Part shown: one piece after another, positions 29,997 through 43,940 of the stretch | How positions within the stretch are numbered: position 1 is the stretch's first letter | How the letters are laid out: each line of letters starts with the position of its first letter | Assembly (NCBI GenBank): GCA_947359465.1 | Contig: OX375877.1 | Location: 69,976,698-70,040,697 of the forward strand | Direction of reading: 5' to 3' | Origin: Metellina segmentata | Lineage: Eukaryota; Arthropoda; Arachnida; Araneae; Tetragnathidae | Length of the DNA: 64,000 nt | Translations under genes and position numbers: made by a program | The notes under the pieces: generated by a model | What the model saw: only the letters and a program-made list of their open reading frames with translations | Databases searched by the model: none | Told to the model about the DNA's origin: nothing

Positions 29997-32870
29997 ATAA
30001 ATACGAGCATTTTAGGCACTGAATATCACTCTTTGCTTCAGCGATGTGATGTACTTCATGCTCATGTTGTCTCAAATTGAAATCTTTGTCATAAGTGTTG
30101 TTATAATATGAACACTTATGTTTACTAATTTTATTTTTTTAAACCTGATCTGGATAACTCAAGTCTCAAGTATATCTTGAGAGATGCGCGATTCATATAC
30201 ACAATGACATACAGAACATGGAAACATTTCGTAAACAATATACAAATGATAAAGATCAAGCACTTAAAATTAATTCAAAAGTTTTACAGAATTATACTAG
30301 ATATTAGAATCAATTAAATTTTAGAAATACTAATTTTGAACATAAATGAAAACAAACAAGAAATGAAAGCAACATAACAGTTACTCAAATGCCAAGAAAG
30401 AACCCAATATGCAAATGAAAAAGCACTTGAAACTAACTGAAAAGTTTTACAGAATTTTCTAGATTTTCAATCAATAAAATTTTTGAAGCGCTAATTTTTA
30501 ACATTTATGAAAATAAACAAGAAATGAAAGAAACAGGTAATACTATCACTTAAGAGAAGTAATCCAGAAAATAAAGAAATGTAATACTTAAGTGATTTTC
30601 CAAAGTAACAGCAAATTGCTGTTGTAGAAAAGAAAGATAACATACCATGTGTACTTTACTGATAATCCAGCCTGTCTATTCGGAAAATTGCTTCAAGAAA
30701 ATTTCAAATCCAATTTCTTAATCGATGGAATTTTTCAGCGTTCCATGCAGAACATGTAATTTCAAGATAGTAGATAAAAATTGGGAATCGGTAGCCATTT
30801 ATTCAGGTCGGACACTTTGAAGAAAAAGAAAAACATTTTGAGCAAGCATCATATTTGTAGAATTATTTTATATAAATGTCACAAATAAAACTTGGAAAAT
30901 TAAAAAAAAAAAAAAAAACTTTTAACTTTTTTTTTTTTTTTTTTTAATAAAAGGCAAACCCCACGTGTTTTGTAAAGAAATCCAATATCTTAAACAATGG
31001 AATTCTTCAACGCTTCATTCATCATGTGCATTTTTAAAATTTATAAAATTAGAAAAAGCAAAATCAAGACAAGAAACATAACACTGAGAACCATGAATAT
31101 CCATACAATGCGACACTGCTACTTAAGAATAAGATGAATACTCAGGTGTTCAAATAGGCAGGGGCATATTTTTGGAATCAGAACACCCAGGAAGAGTAAT
31201 CTTGTATTCGAATACCTAGTACGAGTGCAGAGAACGTCCTGTATTCAGAAGAATACTTCCGGTATTTGGATACCTAGGATGCATACAACAACTAACCAAG
31301 AACTTCTGGTTACTACTTGAATACTTTGGAAAAGTATCGAGTACAACGGTTACTTTGAAGTATCGAATATATGACTAATTTTGTATTTGAATACTCCCAT
31401 AACTATAAAATACTGTTTTTCAAATTTACTTCTTAAATATGTCAATTTAAAATATTTTTTGATACAATAAATTACGTTTGTGTATATAGGAAAGAAAAAA
31501 ATAACCGTTTCTCTTATGCAAAGTAATAGGGTCATTCCACACAAAATGAGCAAATCGGCTGTGGCCGACACATAACGATTTTGATGAAAATTAATTTTTA
31601 AATAGATCACATATAGTAAGGAGGAACTGATAAATATTACATGTCCAAAATGTATATTTTATTTTTATTGAATTTTTAAAGTACAAGGTCACACAAATGT
31701 AGATTATTTTTAGCACATACAGTAGCCTGTTTGAGACCATATATATCAACAAGTTACTAATACAAATAATTTTTTTTTAATGTTGTTACATTCTTCAATA
31801 AAAGGTACTGTTGGAAATGTCAGAAAATTTTTTTATAACCATCAATGCTCATTCTCAGGAATCAGCGAAAATAGATTTTGCCCGCTGGATACAAATTGCT
31901 CTAGTACCTCTAAAAATTAGGTAAGACAATATCAAAAATTATTCTTAACAAAGCACTTCTATCTAAAAGTTCGATATAATTTAGTGATAGTGTTTCTATT
32001 CCTTAGTAAAGAAAAAAAATGATGAAAAAGAAAAATAATTGAAAACAACAATTTCTATTTTTTAAATTCAAATTTTAATGCGAAGGACAACTGTGAAAAC
32101 TTTATATTTATCACAATCACCAGCAAAAGAAGTATATAATCTTTAAAAAATTCGACAGCACAATAAAATCATGTTTCAATTACAGAAGACGCAAAATTTA
32201 ACATGGGAGTTTTACCATAGTGAATTTGAAAAGGTAATTAGTTAAAAGTCATAACATCTATGTTATTAAGATGAAATTTTTAAGCTTGTTTTGACACTGA
32301 TTTTTTCTGCTTTTATAAAATAGTTATTGGAGTTCTTGAAACTATTGAATCTATAAACACCCAGCACAATAGAGGAAATGCTCATTTAATTAGTATAATA
32401 CAATCATCATTAAAATCTTTTGAAAAAAATATGAATGAGGAATAGAAAGTAAAAATTGAATTTATATGTGAACAGTTGCCACTTCTGAATTTAAATCCAG
32501 ACTAGTACAGGTATTCAACAACTATGCTGGTATTTTGCACAATGTTTTACCTTCTACAGGGTTCCCACTCTTTTTTCCCAACTAAATTTAAGGAATTTCT
32601 AGGAAACCGTATTGTACAATTTAATACCTGACTTTCAACCCTGTGGGGATACTCTTACAGATTAGTTATAATCTTATAACACAGTACTATGGAAAAAGTT
32701 TAATATTCAAGTCGATTTTATAAAAAGTACAAGCAAATAATGCCACAAAAAATGAGAGTTTTAGAAAATAAGCGCATTCTGATTTTTTCAAAATTCAGAA
32801 GTTAATATATGGGCATTTATGTGTACACATGTTGACACCAAGCCAGAAGATCGCAACCAAATGGACTTGG

Positions 32871-33196
32871 TAATCTAATCTTTGTTAACGTCGTACTAGA
32901 GCAACACAACGGGCTATTGACGTCGGTCCGGGATCAGTCCCTTAAGAGAAAGATCCGAGGACAACATCTCGTAATTTTGAACCACGGTCAGGTGACGAAG
33001 CAACACCTGAGCTGGCACCCCACTCTCCAAACTTCCACTCCAACCCAACGTGAGGACTTTCGGCCACAACAGATTTAAGGTGCACCAGCCGCCTCTACAC
33101 CATACGTTTACAAATATCCATGCACGGACCCGGATTCGAACCGGGAACCTTCCGATCTAGAGGCTAACACCTTAACCACTATACCGGTTGATCGGC
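32871..33196 (-). mobile_element. tRNA-derived SINE (copy C)
   Basis: Same insertion, same duplication on both sides, carried along by unit amplification. Confidence 0.9.
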
Positions 33197-35344
33197 ACCA
33201 AATGGACTTGGAGTCGCCAGTCTCCCAGATGCGAGTTTGATTTAGTTTTCTTTTCATATTCTTTTGTGTTTGCTTTTTAATGGTCTTTGGGGGAGTGTAT
33301 GAGCAATTTTCTAGCATATTGCTGCTCATACGTAGGAAACACCACTTTGAGTTGTCTGGGTCTGGCTCCTCCCTGATGACGAAGTTATCCAACAACATTT
33401 ACATTTTCGAAAATTTCCTAATTTTTATTGTTTGAAGTATCTTTTTGATCTTGAAATTACATTGCTTACCTTGTCATGTCTGCAGATTCAGCGCACTTTT
33501 GAAATTTACATTACTCATTCCAGTAATTATTTTCTAGATACTTTCATTAATTCATAATAAAAAATGAATAAAAATAAGAAGTAAATTCATTTATTGGCAC
33601 GTTAGAGGTTTCGATAAAATAAAAATTAATGGCAATCTATTTATTTACAAAAAGGATGGAAAAGGATTGCAAGTTGCAAACGTCAGTCAAATTTGACTGG
33701 ATCGGAGACCGAAAAAGTGCACTGAAACGGATCATACTATGATTAATAAAAAAAATTATGATAAGGTTAATAAAAATAAAATGAAATTTTATTTAATGGA
33801 TTCATAGAGTATTTTAATAAAACATAATTAGTTTTAAAATAATCATCTAAGCTGACGATGGAAACGGATTGCGCATGGCATAACCAAAGCAAGGTAAAAT
33901 TAAAGCCCAATCGGCCATTGAGTATGTCACTCGGATGCATATAACCAACCTTTACTCGAGTAGAAGACATGGGAAAATTTTAAACCCGCTGATTTCTCAA
34001 CGTCATCTATGACGTCGCTCTAATGCACATGCGTGAGAAGAATCAATATTTACGTTTACGTGTGCCGAGTCTCGTGGTAGTGCTTCCATGCTCTAAGTAA
34101 AAATTCTTTCTCTCAGTTTTTCCCCCGTGTTTAACAGTGCAAATACGAAACATGAGAAAAAAGACTTGAGAAGATGTCAAATTCTTTTAAGTTGTTTGCT
34201 AAGGATTCAATAAAAAAATTACGTTATTCGTTAATACTTTTCTGACCACCAACGCGAAAACTTTCGTTTCTAAATAACTTGAGCCTAGGTGATTCAATAC
34301 AAATACATTACATGAGAACGAAGACTAGAGAACTAGTCCAATTCTTTTCAGTTGTTTGCTAAAGATTCTGTTTAAAAAAATTATGTTATTCGTTATCAGT
34401 TTCTGACAATCAACGCTAAAGTTTTCGTTTCTAAATCTCTGAGTAAATTGAGCCCATGTAATTCAGTGCAAATACAAAACTTGGAAACTTGCCCAAATAA
34501 TATCACAAAATTGAAACTCTCGTTCATACATAATTAAAAATGAACATGGAAAAATATTCAAACGAAAGAGAAAACACATTAGAAATTAACACAGTGAAAT
34601 GTAATTATAATTCTGTACCTCAGGGGTAAATTATCGTAACTGACATTTGTAATATTTTACAGTATAAAGATTAAAAGTTTTTTCCAAGGGCTTTTTTTGT
34701 ACATTAAGTAACATGCAATTCGTGACTTTCATGACTGGTAGTGTTCAAAGTTACAAGTTTTTAAAATGAATCAAACATCGAAAATATTTAATTTTGAACA
34801 TAAATTAGCAAACAAGTCGTTTTAAGTTTATTGTGAAAAGATTCACAAAACATGCTTGGTTTAGTGAAGGCATGGGGAAAATTAAAAAGAGTCATTCTTA
34901 CTTTATGTTTGGAGACTACTCAATCCTGGGATGCTCTTGACAAAACAGTGATCTTACCTCCAGGGTTCTTACTACTGGAAGTTAGAGGGCTATATATTGT
35001 TAAAAACCATGGTGTTTAGTGAAAAAAGGGGACTTTACTTGCGTCAATTCACGGCTATGTGTGCACAGTTGGGCTTCGGTACCACACGTTGAAAAATTGG
35101 ATGTGTGTACCGGGCCTTAGACTACGCCGGTACGGCAGTTGTACCATGATCGCGCAAAGGAAGAATTTAGACAACGGCCAGTACATCAGTTGTACCTTAA
35201 AAGTTATAAGAATCGCGTCAAAATATAATTTAGACTACGATCGTTATAGTAGTAGTGCATTGAAAGTTATAAGAATCGCGCCAAGGAAGAATCGCGCTTG
35301 TTATATCGATAGTCGTAGTCAAAAGGTTAAATTTTCATTTCGAA

Positions 35345-36399
35345 TCTCTAATATTTTAAACGGAAGTGTTTGTCAGTCTGTTTGTTTTCTGCACGCAAAG
35401 TCCTGACGAATCTATTGCACTTACAGCACAGGTAGTTCAAATGTTTTGCAATTTTAGGGTCGCAGCGAATTTTAAAATTCTATCTAGAACGTTTTAAAAT
35501 TTACATAATGAAAAGTAATTATTATTGAATGCAACAGCATAGAAGATCACAGATTGTAAATTAATTTTTTTCGTTTCCGTTATCATTTTGCGCGGAGGAA
35601 TGATTTTCCAGCAGACGATAAAAAACAAATAAACTTTATCTGGAGTTATTTAGTTCTTTTTTCTATCTACTAGACCGTTTAAGATAAAGTAAAAATTTCA
35701 ACGGATTTGAAATCTGCGGAAAATTTCACATTATATCAATACCTAAAAATATTTTTTTTTTTTTTTTTTGATAAATAACATTTTTAAATTGAATATCTTT
35801 AAAATTTTCACAAGAGATAGTGACGTTTAGAGAGATTTTCAGCGAAAGAGGAAAAGAAAAAACATTTTGGCTGACATTGTTTAGTTCTACTTTGTAAAAT
35901 CGGGATCGTTAAAGGCAGATTGAAAATTTCAAGAGATTTGAAATTTGACACCAGATAGATACCTTATACGTTTTACTTTCTTTTAATAAATCATTTTTAA
36001 CTAAATATTTATATTTTCACGAGAGATTTTGACGTCACGCTGAATTTCATTTGTAACAAACACCATGGGCAACTTCGTTATGGCTGTTATCCAATTTGCG
36101 AAGCAATACATAGTTCACTATATTCGTAATTTGATTTGCTTCGCAAAACCAAATGTAAATTCGCAGGGAATTCATTCCAATCGGCTACGAATTTCCATTT
36201 GGTTTGCGAAGCAAACCAACACCACGGGCAACGTCATGATGGCTGTTATCCAATGGGCTACGAATTCTTATTTGGTTTGTTTCTCAAACCGTATTTGTAG
36301 CAATCACCGGGGATTAGCGAGCAGCACCTAGTTAGTAAGCACCTGACCCCACGAAAAGAACTGTCACGGGCAACGCCGTGCTTGCCACGCAGTGGCTAG
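35345..36399 (+). mobile_element. Non-autonomous Helitron, copy C
   Basis: Same element and termini. A G-to-A change in the first internal hairpin (GATTTGCTTCGC near 36133) is private to this copy. The poly-T tract length differs slightly. Confidence 0.82.
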
Positions 36400-37892
36400 T
36401 ATTCTTTAAACTTCTTTCAAAATTTGTTGAACTGTCGGTTGATTTCATTGGTTTATATGAAATAATTCCTTCAATGGCAAATTTAGAAATGCGCCAAAAA
36501 AGCGTCAAGGCCGTTACACCGCTATAAACGTAGACTGAAGCTCTACCAAAAAATTCTACAAAGATGTAATTGCAAACAAAAAATATTAATTTAATGCACA
36601 AAAATACATTATTAGTTACACAAAACATTAAAATTGTATACCACAAGTTGTATCGCTGGCCTCACGGCGACGAGGCGCTCCGATAACAAAAACCACGGTG
36701 GCGATTTTCGCTGGGTTCGAATATTACGAAACCAGTGTCCTTTATTCGACACAATAGTTACAGGCCACAAACGACAATAGTTACAGTCTTCATAAAACTT
36801 TTAAAAATTCCCTGACTTTTTGTGAAATTTCCAGAATTAAAAAGTTCCCTGATTTCCCGGTTCTGTTACCACCCTGTTCTAATCGCCGCATCGCTTCGAC
36901 TCATATGACGAGCGATTCTCCGATTCCTTTCTCCAGACTTAACTCGGGCGAGTAAATGTTTCTAGATCGGGTGAGCTTCTCCAAAAGTTCTCGGGTTTGA
37001 ACTGTCCGGCTCGGGTGAGCCCTTCTCCAGACTTTACTCAGGTGAGTAAATGTTTTTAACTCGGGTGAGCTTCTCCAAAAGTTTAAGCCTTCCTCACGTC
37101 TGATAGACGGAATCCAAGTTTGGGCAATATGTTCCGAGTCCACATGAACAGCTGTCGTGACACGGCACGTCTCCAGAGACGGGGTATCGGAACCGTGAAC
37201 GGTTTCACTTCAGCCGGATCAGTTTGATCCCTCGGGTATGTTGACCTCCCATCTCTTCTCGACTCCGAAAGTTCCAGGGGGTTGTTGCCCCCCCCCCACC
37301 GTTTCATTCGACACTTTTGTCCTCTCGCTTTTGGCTGGTTCAAAATCGGGCTATCCATTGGATGCTAATTTTCCCCTTTCGCCGGTAGCTTCATTAGCGG
37401 ACGGCAGCCCGAACAAAAGGTATCCGCGGTCTCCTGGGAAGCGGCGGAAATGAACTTCTGCCCCTGCGTCTGGTCGGCATCGCGACAAAGACCCTTCGCT
37501 TCCTCTCCGAGAAAACTAAATACCTCGACCACCGCCAGCTCGTTAACTCTCGCTTTCTGAGTTCATACGCGGCGTGACCTCTCGCTTTTCCTTAGAGCTC
37601 TTGCTCTCGTCACAAGGCTAAGTTATTTTGTTTGAATCAAGTTTCGGAAACAACATTTTGAATTTTCAGAAATATTTTCATTATTAAATGCTTTTTTGAC
37701 ATGCAAAACTATTGTCTTCACTTATATGAAAAAAAAATATAGTATACTATGAGGCAAAAATCTAACAAATTGTCTTGCATGTGTTATTTTCCGAGTAAAT
37801 GTAGGATAATTACCAGCTTTGCGTTTGGAAGCTTTGGTGGCTGTTGCTTTAAAGCTTTGGCGAGTCAACTTCTGATGTGGAGATGTAGGAGA

Positions 37893-38255
37893 CTATACTC
37901 TTCCAAAGTCTTTGATTTTAACTGCACCTTTGCATTCAAATACAAGATTTTTTAACGCTTTGGTAATGTTAGGCAATAGCACTTTTTTAACAGTTAGATC
38001 ATGATTAAGAGGAAGTAGCTCATACATTAAATTTCTGCATGACTCATGCTTATCTTCAACAAAATGTGGCATAGAATCTGGAGAAATATTGGGTTTTGTC
38101 ACTAATTGAAAAGAGGGGCGGATTTTCATCTTTTCGATAGACCTATCAGTTAGAGAAGCCCTTCTCCAGGAAATAAAATGAATGCTTACATAATGAGTTG
38201 TTATCAGGATAATTACAAACATACTAGTGATTGCATAGACTTGAACATTTCCCAT
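37893..38255 (-). CDS. Hypothetical 120-aa protein (copy C)
   Basis: Amino-acid identical to the copy A frame, with the same context between the GC-rich island and the second 207 bp direct repeat. Confidence 0.33.
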   Translation of the reverse strand: MGNVQVYAITSMFVIILITTHYVSIHFISWRRASLTDRSIEKMKIRPSFQLVTKPNISPDSMPHFVEDKHESCRNLMYELLPLNHDLTVKKVLLPNITKALKNLVFECKGAVKIKDFGRV

Positions 38256-39175
38256 CTAAGCACTTTAAAAAAACAATGGTCTTCATGAGGCTTTACGATG
38301 TAATTATTCAGTGTGGTCATCAGTTGCAGACTTAATTATCCATGACTGCCTACGTATTTCAAGTATGTGATGTGATCAGGAATTTTCATCTGATAAATGT
38401 TGTCTTTGATAAATTGGTAGATATATGCTTTCTTGGCAATTAGTTAAAATATTATATGTGTGGGTAATAAATATATCTTATTATTGTGAAAAGATTCACA
38501 ATACATGCTTGTTTCAGCGAAGGCATTGGGAAAATTAGAAAGAGTCATTCTTACTTTTTGTTTCGAGACTGCTCCATCCTGCAATGATGCTTTGACAAAA
38601 CAGTGATCTTACCACCAGGGTTCTTACTACTGGAAGTTAGAGGGCTATATATTGATGATACTTAGGGTGTTTAGTGAAAAAAGGGAACTTGTTAACCCAA
38701 GCCTCATCTAGCGCATGAATATGGAAACAACGTTACACATTTAATAATACAGGCATAAGAGTGGGGAAAGGACAAAAAGTCTGAAAATACGCATATACTC
38801 AAATTTTGCAAATAAGAAAAGTGGCACGTGAAACCGTATTTCGCACAAAAAGAAAAAATATCTTGGCATTTCTGAGTATAAAATAAGTTGCAGGATGTTG
38901 AAAATGCTATTTTTATGCCTATTTGTGAACATTGCACCAATGGTGCAATTTTCCCAAAACCTTGATACAAAAATGATATTAACAGGAAATAAAAACGCTA
39001 TGTCATACAAATGAATAATTTAAAAAAAAACTACTTTTATTAAATAGCATAAATGTTACGAAAAAAATAAGTCGACATTAAAAATAAAAATTATCATAAT
39101 TATAGCTTTTCACCGATATTACCTTAATAAATCGTTAAAAATATACTTAATTTAAAACAAATCAAAACCCGTTTT

Positions 39176-39477
39176 GGTACAGATTGTCCACGTTTATAGC
39201 GGTGGTAACGGTATTGTCGTTTTTTGGCGCACTTCTAGTAAGTAATGACAGGTTAAGGTAACCCATTTGTATTATGGATTTTAAGACAATCTGGGCTAGT
39301 GGAAAGTTTAAAACTCTCTATCATTTTAATATTCTAGAAAGTTCTTTCAAAATCCGTTAAACTGTCATTTGATTTCATTGGTTCATTTGAAATAATTCTT
39401 TCCTTGGCGATTTAAGAAGTGCGCCAAAAAAAGCGCCATAGCTGTTGCTATTGCTATAAACAGACTAAAGCTGTACC
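39176..39477. mobile_element. Inverted-repeat element member 2, copy C
   Basis: As in copy A, with the longer CTCTCT core. Confidence 0.7.
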
Positions 39478-40159
39478 CTTGTTTTAAATAAAATATAAAT
39501 TAATTCAGTTTAAATTAACCTATTTTCGAATATAAAATTACTTTTTTCAAAATCTCTAACCAATTTCAATCGTCTTATATTTTTCCATAAATATTCTTAT
39601 TTTCTAATTTTGTCAACTTTAAATCAAATAAAACTTATAATTAATATCCATATTATCCAAGAAATAATTTTACTAACAATCCTAAATAATGCCCTTAAAA
39701 GAAGCATCCTTTAAAAAAATTTCGTTGCAAAAAATAGCTGCAGTCTACGTTTAAATCGGTGTCCACCGCCTTGGTGCACTTCTAAAGTCGCCAAAGAAGT
39801 TTTAAACGGATTTTGAAAGTACTTCCTAGAATATTCAAAAAGAAACTTTAAACTTTACGCTTGCCGAGATTGCCATAAAACACGAAATAACTTTATCGAT
39901 TAAATAACCGAGCATCTTATTTTTTAGCTGAAAGAAAAACCGTCCATTAACCGCTAGATAACACCTCCGCTTTCTTATGAAACCGTAGCTTTACATACTT
40001 GTTCAAAATCCAAGATCGCCACGTTTGCCAAAATTTAGGAGTGTAATGTTGGCGAAATATATGTCTCATTTGGCGCCTTTACATTTATAGAAGACAAAAA
40101 GGACAAAAATCGGAATTTTTTCTTCAAATATGATAAAAATAGGTCCTTTTCTCAAAAAT

Positions 40160-40931
40160 TTAAGAAGAGCCGGAAATACCGACTAAAGTCGAAAGAATCT
40201 CATCCCTGATAATAGTATTTGAAGTACAATATGGCGGAGGTTTATACCTGCATTCAACAGAACCTTTGGTAACAATTGAATACAATTCAACAGCCTTGGG
40301 ATCAGGTAAATCTACAGGTTGATTTAAATTCTCATGTGAACAATTAAGAGGAAAACTAACTGAGCAGGCAAGTGGTGGAAAAACCAGCTGCATTTCGACA
40401 TCACAAGCTTGAATGCTTTCCAGAATTTCTTTTAGCGCTGCAACAAAGAATTGCACTATATAGTTGGAGGTTCCCTTTCCTGTTTAAAGCCATCCCTTGC
40501 CACACAACCTTTCCAAGTGATTTGGGATCTACATAAAGAAATATTTTGCTTCTTATGACAGTAGAAAAACTGTTGTTGGTTTAGAATATAATTTTTTTGT
40601 GTTTTTTCAAGGAAGAGGTAGTTATACTGATCGCGAGACAATATAGTACAAATCACAATACGTCTCTTGATTACGGTTTAAAATGTTTTGTAACAGGTCC
40701 TCAAATTTTGAGAAGCATCTCTCAAGGCTATCATAAGTGTTATTGGTACCTACATGTACAAGAATCAAGTTATAATAATTTTTTAAAGATGAAACATGTT
40801 TCGTTAGACGTTCGAAGAGAATCCTTGAAAAGCTAGAACATGGAACCTGGAAAAGCATTACCATATAGTTGCGATGGTAAATACTGATCTAAGTATTCGA
40901 CCATGGTATCACCAGTAATTAAAACCTTCAT
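40160..40931 (-). pseudogene. SGNH-esterase-like pseudogene, extra frameshift (copy C)
   Basis: One extra base near 40859 (GCATTACC for GCATACC) splits the block I segment from the GTNN segment, so two frames of 76 and 80 residues replace one of 165. The absence of constraint confirms it is dead. Confidence 0.63.
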
Positions 40932-40954
40932 AGTTACACTTACACTATTAACTA

Positions 40955-42876
40955 CACTGCTCTGCAAAAAAACTATTTCTTCGAGCCCGGAAAACCATTC
41001 CTGCTGATTCTTATATAAAATGATTTCCTGAATTCGAATATGACCCTCGTTTTCCCCCATCACCCAACGTTTTCTGAGGACGCCCCCCCCCCCTGTTTAT
41101 CACTTTTCCATATAATATCATGGATATAAATTTGATTTGGAGTGGGGTAAAGGATTATTTTAACCATTAAATTTTTTCTGAGGGGCTACAGAGTTAAAAA
41201 GCTCTAAAACAAACATTTATAGCAAGGAGGGAGATTTGTCCCTTTTAAAAAAAATCATTAAAAATGATCGTTATTTTCCCTGTTTCTTTTCCGCAATTTT
41301 TTCACTTATTTTTTACATATTCCAGCCTCTCTTTTCCTCCACCAACTCATAAAAATATATAGCAACAATTTTGGCTAAAAGCGGATGAGAGGTCCCGAAT
41401 CCCACGCAAGAAAGTTTGGAAGATTCACTGTACGACGATGGCACTCTCAATATCTCGAGCGCTTCGTGGTTTGTGCAGGAATTTTCATGCTTTTGACTTG
41501 TTTAAACTTGCATTGCTTTTATCACTTTAGTTCTGAACAGCAAACAATATCTTCACTCATTACAACTTTCGTAATACTAGAACAAACTTTTTCTAGGCGT
41601 GGATTCTGTGTTTCCAAATTCATTGTGTAAAACGGTCCAATTTTTTTTTAATTCTAACTTTTTCGAAGTGAATTACAGTACGTGAGTGTTAGTTGTGATT
41701 AATACAGAGTATTGACTTACTGATTAATAATGCCACGTGAGTGTAAACGTCATCCCGATAGCTTCTGCCATGTTTGCGGTGAATTGACTTTAAAAGCGCA
41801 ACGAACACCCCTTTCTCCGCTACTTAAAACTGCTTATTAATTTTACTTTGATTGACAAGTTGGCGATCAGGACAAGGATTGGGCTCCAAAGTTTGGCTGC
41901 TCTACTTGTTACAGTAGCTTAACCAAATGGCTCAAAGATACCCGTAAATCAATACCATTTGCTGTGCGAATGGTTTCGCGCGAACCTCGCTGTCATCACA
42001 CAGATTGTTACTTTTGAATAACTTCCACAGCCCAATCCTTTTCCTGATCGCCAACTTGGTAATCAAAGTAAAATTGTTAAGCAGTTTTAAGAAGCGGAGA
42101 AAGAAGTTTTCGTTACGCTTTTAAACTCAACAACTTGGAAACACAGAATCCCCGCCTAGAATACCGAAAAGTTGACTCTATGATCGCGAAAGATGTACTG
42201 AGGGAAGATAACGATTACAGTTCACAGCTGTAGTGGTAAAAGCAATGCAAGTTTATTTTAAACTTTTCAGAGCATAAAATATCCTGCGCAAACCACGAAG
42301 CGCGCAAGTTTTTCAAGAGTGCCACCGTCGTATAGTGAATCTTCCAAACTTTCTTGCGGATGAGGGATTTGTAACCTCTCCCCCCTCACCCGCTTTTAGC
42401 AAAAATTACTGCTATATATTTTTATTAATTGGGGTGTTTGGGGCAGTTAAAGGTGGGCTAAAACCTGGAATATGTAGAAAAGAAATGAAAAAATTGCGAA
42501 AAAAACCCAGAAAAAACGATCATTTTCATTAATTTTATTTTTACAATTTAAGGAGCTATTCCCTCCCCCCCCCCCCCCCCAAAAAAAAAAAAAAAAAACC
42601 TCCCTTCTTGCTAGAAATGATCGTGTTTAAGAACGCTTCACCTCTCTAGCCCCTCAGTAGAAATTTATCGGTCAAAATATACCTTTTCCCCATTCTAAAT
42701 CAAATTTATGCTTATTAAAATTATATCGAATACTGCTAAAAAGGAGGGGGGGGGGGGTGCTCTCCGGAAAACATTGGGTGATGGGGTAAAACGGCGGTCA
42801 TTTTCGGATTCGGGAGGTCATTTTACATAAGTGTCAGCAAAAGTGGTGTCGGAGCTGATTTTCATGCAGAGCAGTG
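40955..42876. mobile_element. Foldback element, copy C
   Basis: Same arms and ends. It lacks the AG near the spacer (GACAAGTTGGCG) and has an A-to-G change that opens a spurious 65-aa frame at 42335. Confidence 0.7.
41730..42017 (+). pseudogene. HPDSFC-type pseudogene, frame-preserved form (copy C)
   Basis: Lacks the AG insertion, so both homologous segments are in one frame interrupted only by TAA and TGA codons. This is presumably closer to the ancestral state than copies A and B. Confidence 0.63.
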
Positions 42877-43070
42877 CTATCTAACTGTATATCTCTTAAC
42901 TGTATACAATATTATGTTACTCGTGATGGCAACACAATCTTTTCCCGGCTCTATGTTTACTTCTCTTCTCATCCCTAGTTCTTTGGCCTTAACTGCACAA
43001 GGAAACCTGTCTTGTACAGTATTCATTGCGTTACGTTTCCTGATTAATTTTACCCTGTTGCAAGCACAAA

Positions 43071-43940
43071 ATGGATAGTGCTGATGTTGAAAATTTTTCA
43101 CAAAACGCTTCGAATGGTCATTTTGTGAGCGAATATACTGAGCGACCTGTCTGCATTCAATGTGAACATTGTGGACATTGGTTTACAAAAAGAGCTCTTC
43201 AAGTTCACAATCAATTGTGTTCTAAGAATGAAAATTGCAAGTGCTATGTCTGCATGGACAGTAAGAGGAAAAGCTTAAAAACAAGCCCTGAAAACAATCC
43301 TAGTGAAGAACTCTCACTCAGTCCAAATTGTTTTAATGATCAAAACAAAAATGTTTTGAAAGATTGTTCAGATGCTCCGAATCCCAATATAGCAAATTTG
43401 AAAGGGAAGAAAAGAAAATTGAATGATGGATTGACCAATAGTGTAGAGAATGCTGCAACTATTCAAGTGCATCAAAACGGAAAACTGTGCAGCCGTAAAT
43501 TGCTTTGCACCGCGTGTAACGAACATGTGTTGTGGGTTACATTTGGAACACACATATTGAAGCATTGCAAGACGGATGAAAACAATGCCATACAGTGTCC
43601 TGCAAAAGAATGCAAAAGAAGTTACAGATCAGAAAAAAATCTCCTTATACATTACTACCTCCACGTTGTAAATCATCCTGACAATTGCCATCAGTGCCTC
43701 TGCAGTTATCCAAATTGTATGGACCACAACAAGAAAGAAATAACAAGCGATGAACACCAATGCTACATTTGCCTAAAGGTCTTCAGTCAACGCTTTTTGA
43801 ATCCTCATATGGAATCGCACACCAAAGAGATGCACCTTTATAGTTGCTGTAAGTGCAAGCGCCCCTATCGTCGGTTACCGTTCCTCTCTCGTCATATGAC
43901 CATGTGTCATGGCCTGGGACTTCAGGATAATTCAAACTGA
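43071..43940 (+). CDS. C2H2-type zinc-finger protein, 289 aa (copy C)
   Basis: Full-length paralogue. Against copy A it has G212S inside the Cys-rich CLCxYPNC segment and a silent AAC-to-AAT change at N190, both shared with copy D. All finger ligands are intact. Confidence 0.84.
   Translation: MDSADVENFSQNASNGHFVSEYTERPVCIQCEHCGHWFTKRALQVHNQLCSKNENCKCYVCMDSKRKSLKTSPENNPSEELSLSPNCFNDQNKNVLKDCSDAPNPNIANLKGKKRKLNDGLTNSVENAATIQVHQNGKLCSRKLLCTACNEHVLWVTFGTHILKHCKTDENNAIQCPAKECKRSYRSEKNLLIHYYLHVVNHPDNCHQCLCSYPNCMDHNKKEITSDEHQCYICLKVFSQRFLNPHMESHTKEMHLYSCCKCKRPYRRLPFLSRHMTMCHGLGLQDNSN

Noticed and set aside
42335..42532. 65-aa frame present only in copies C and D
   Set aside because: Created by a single base change removing a stop codon inside the right foldback arm.
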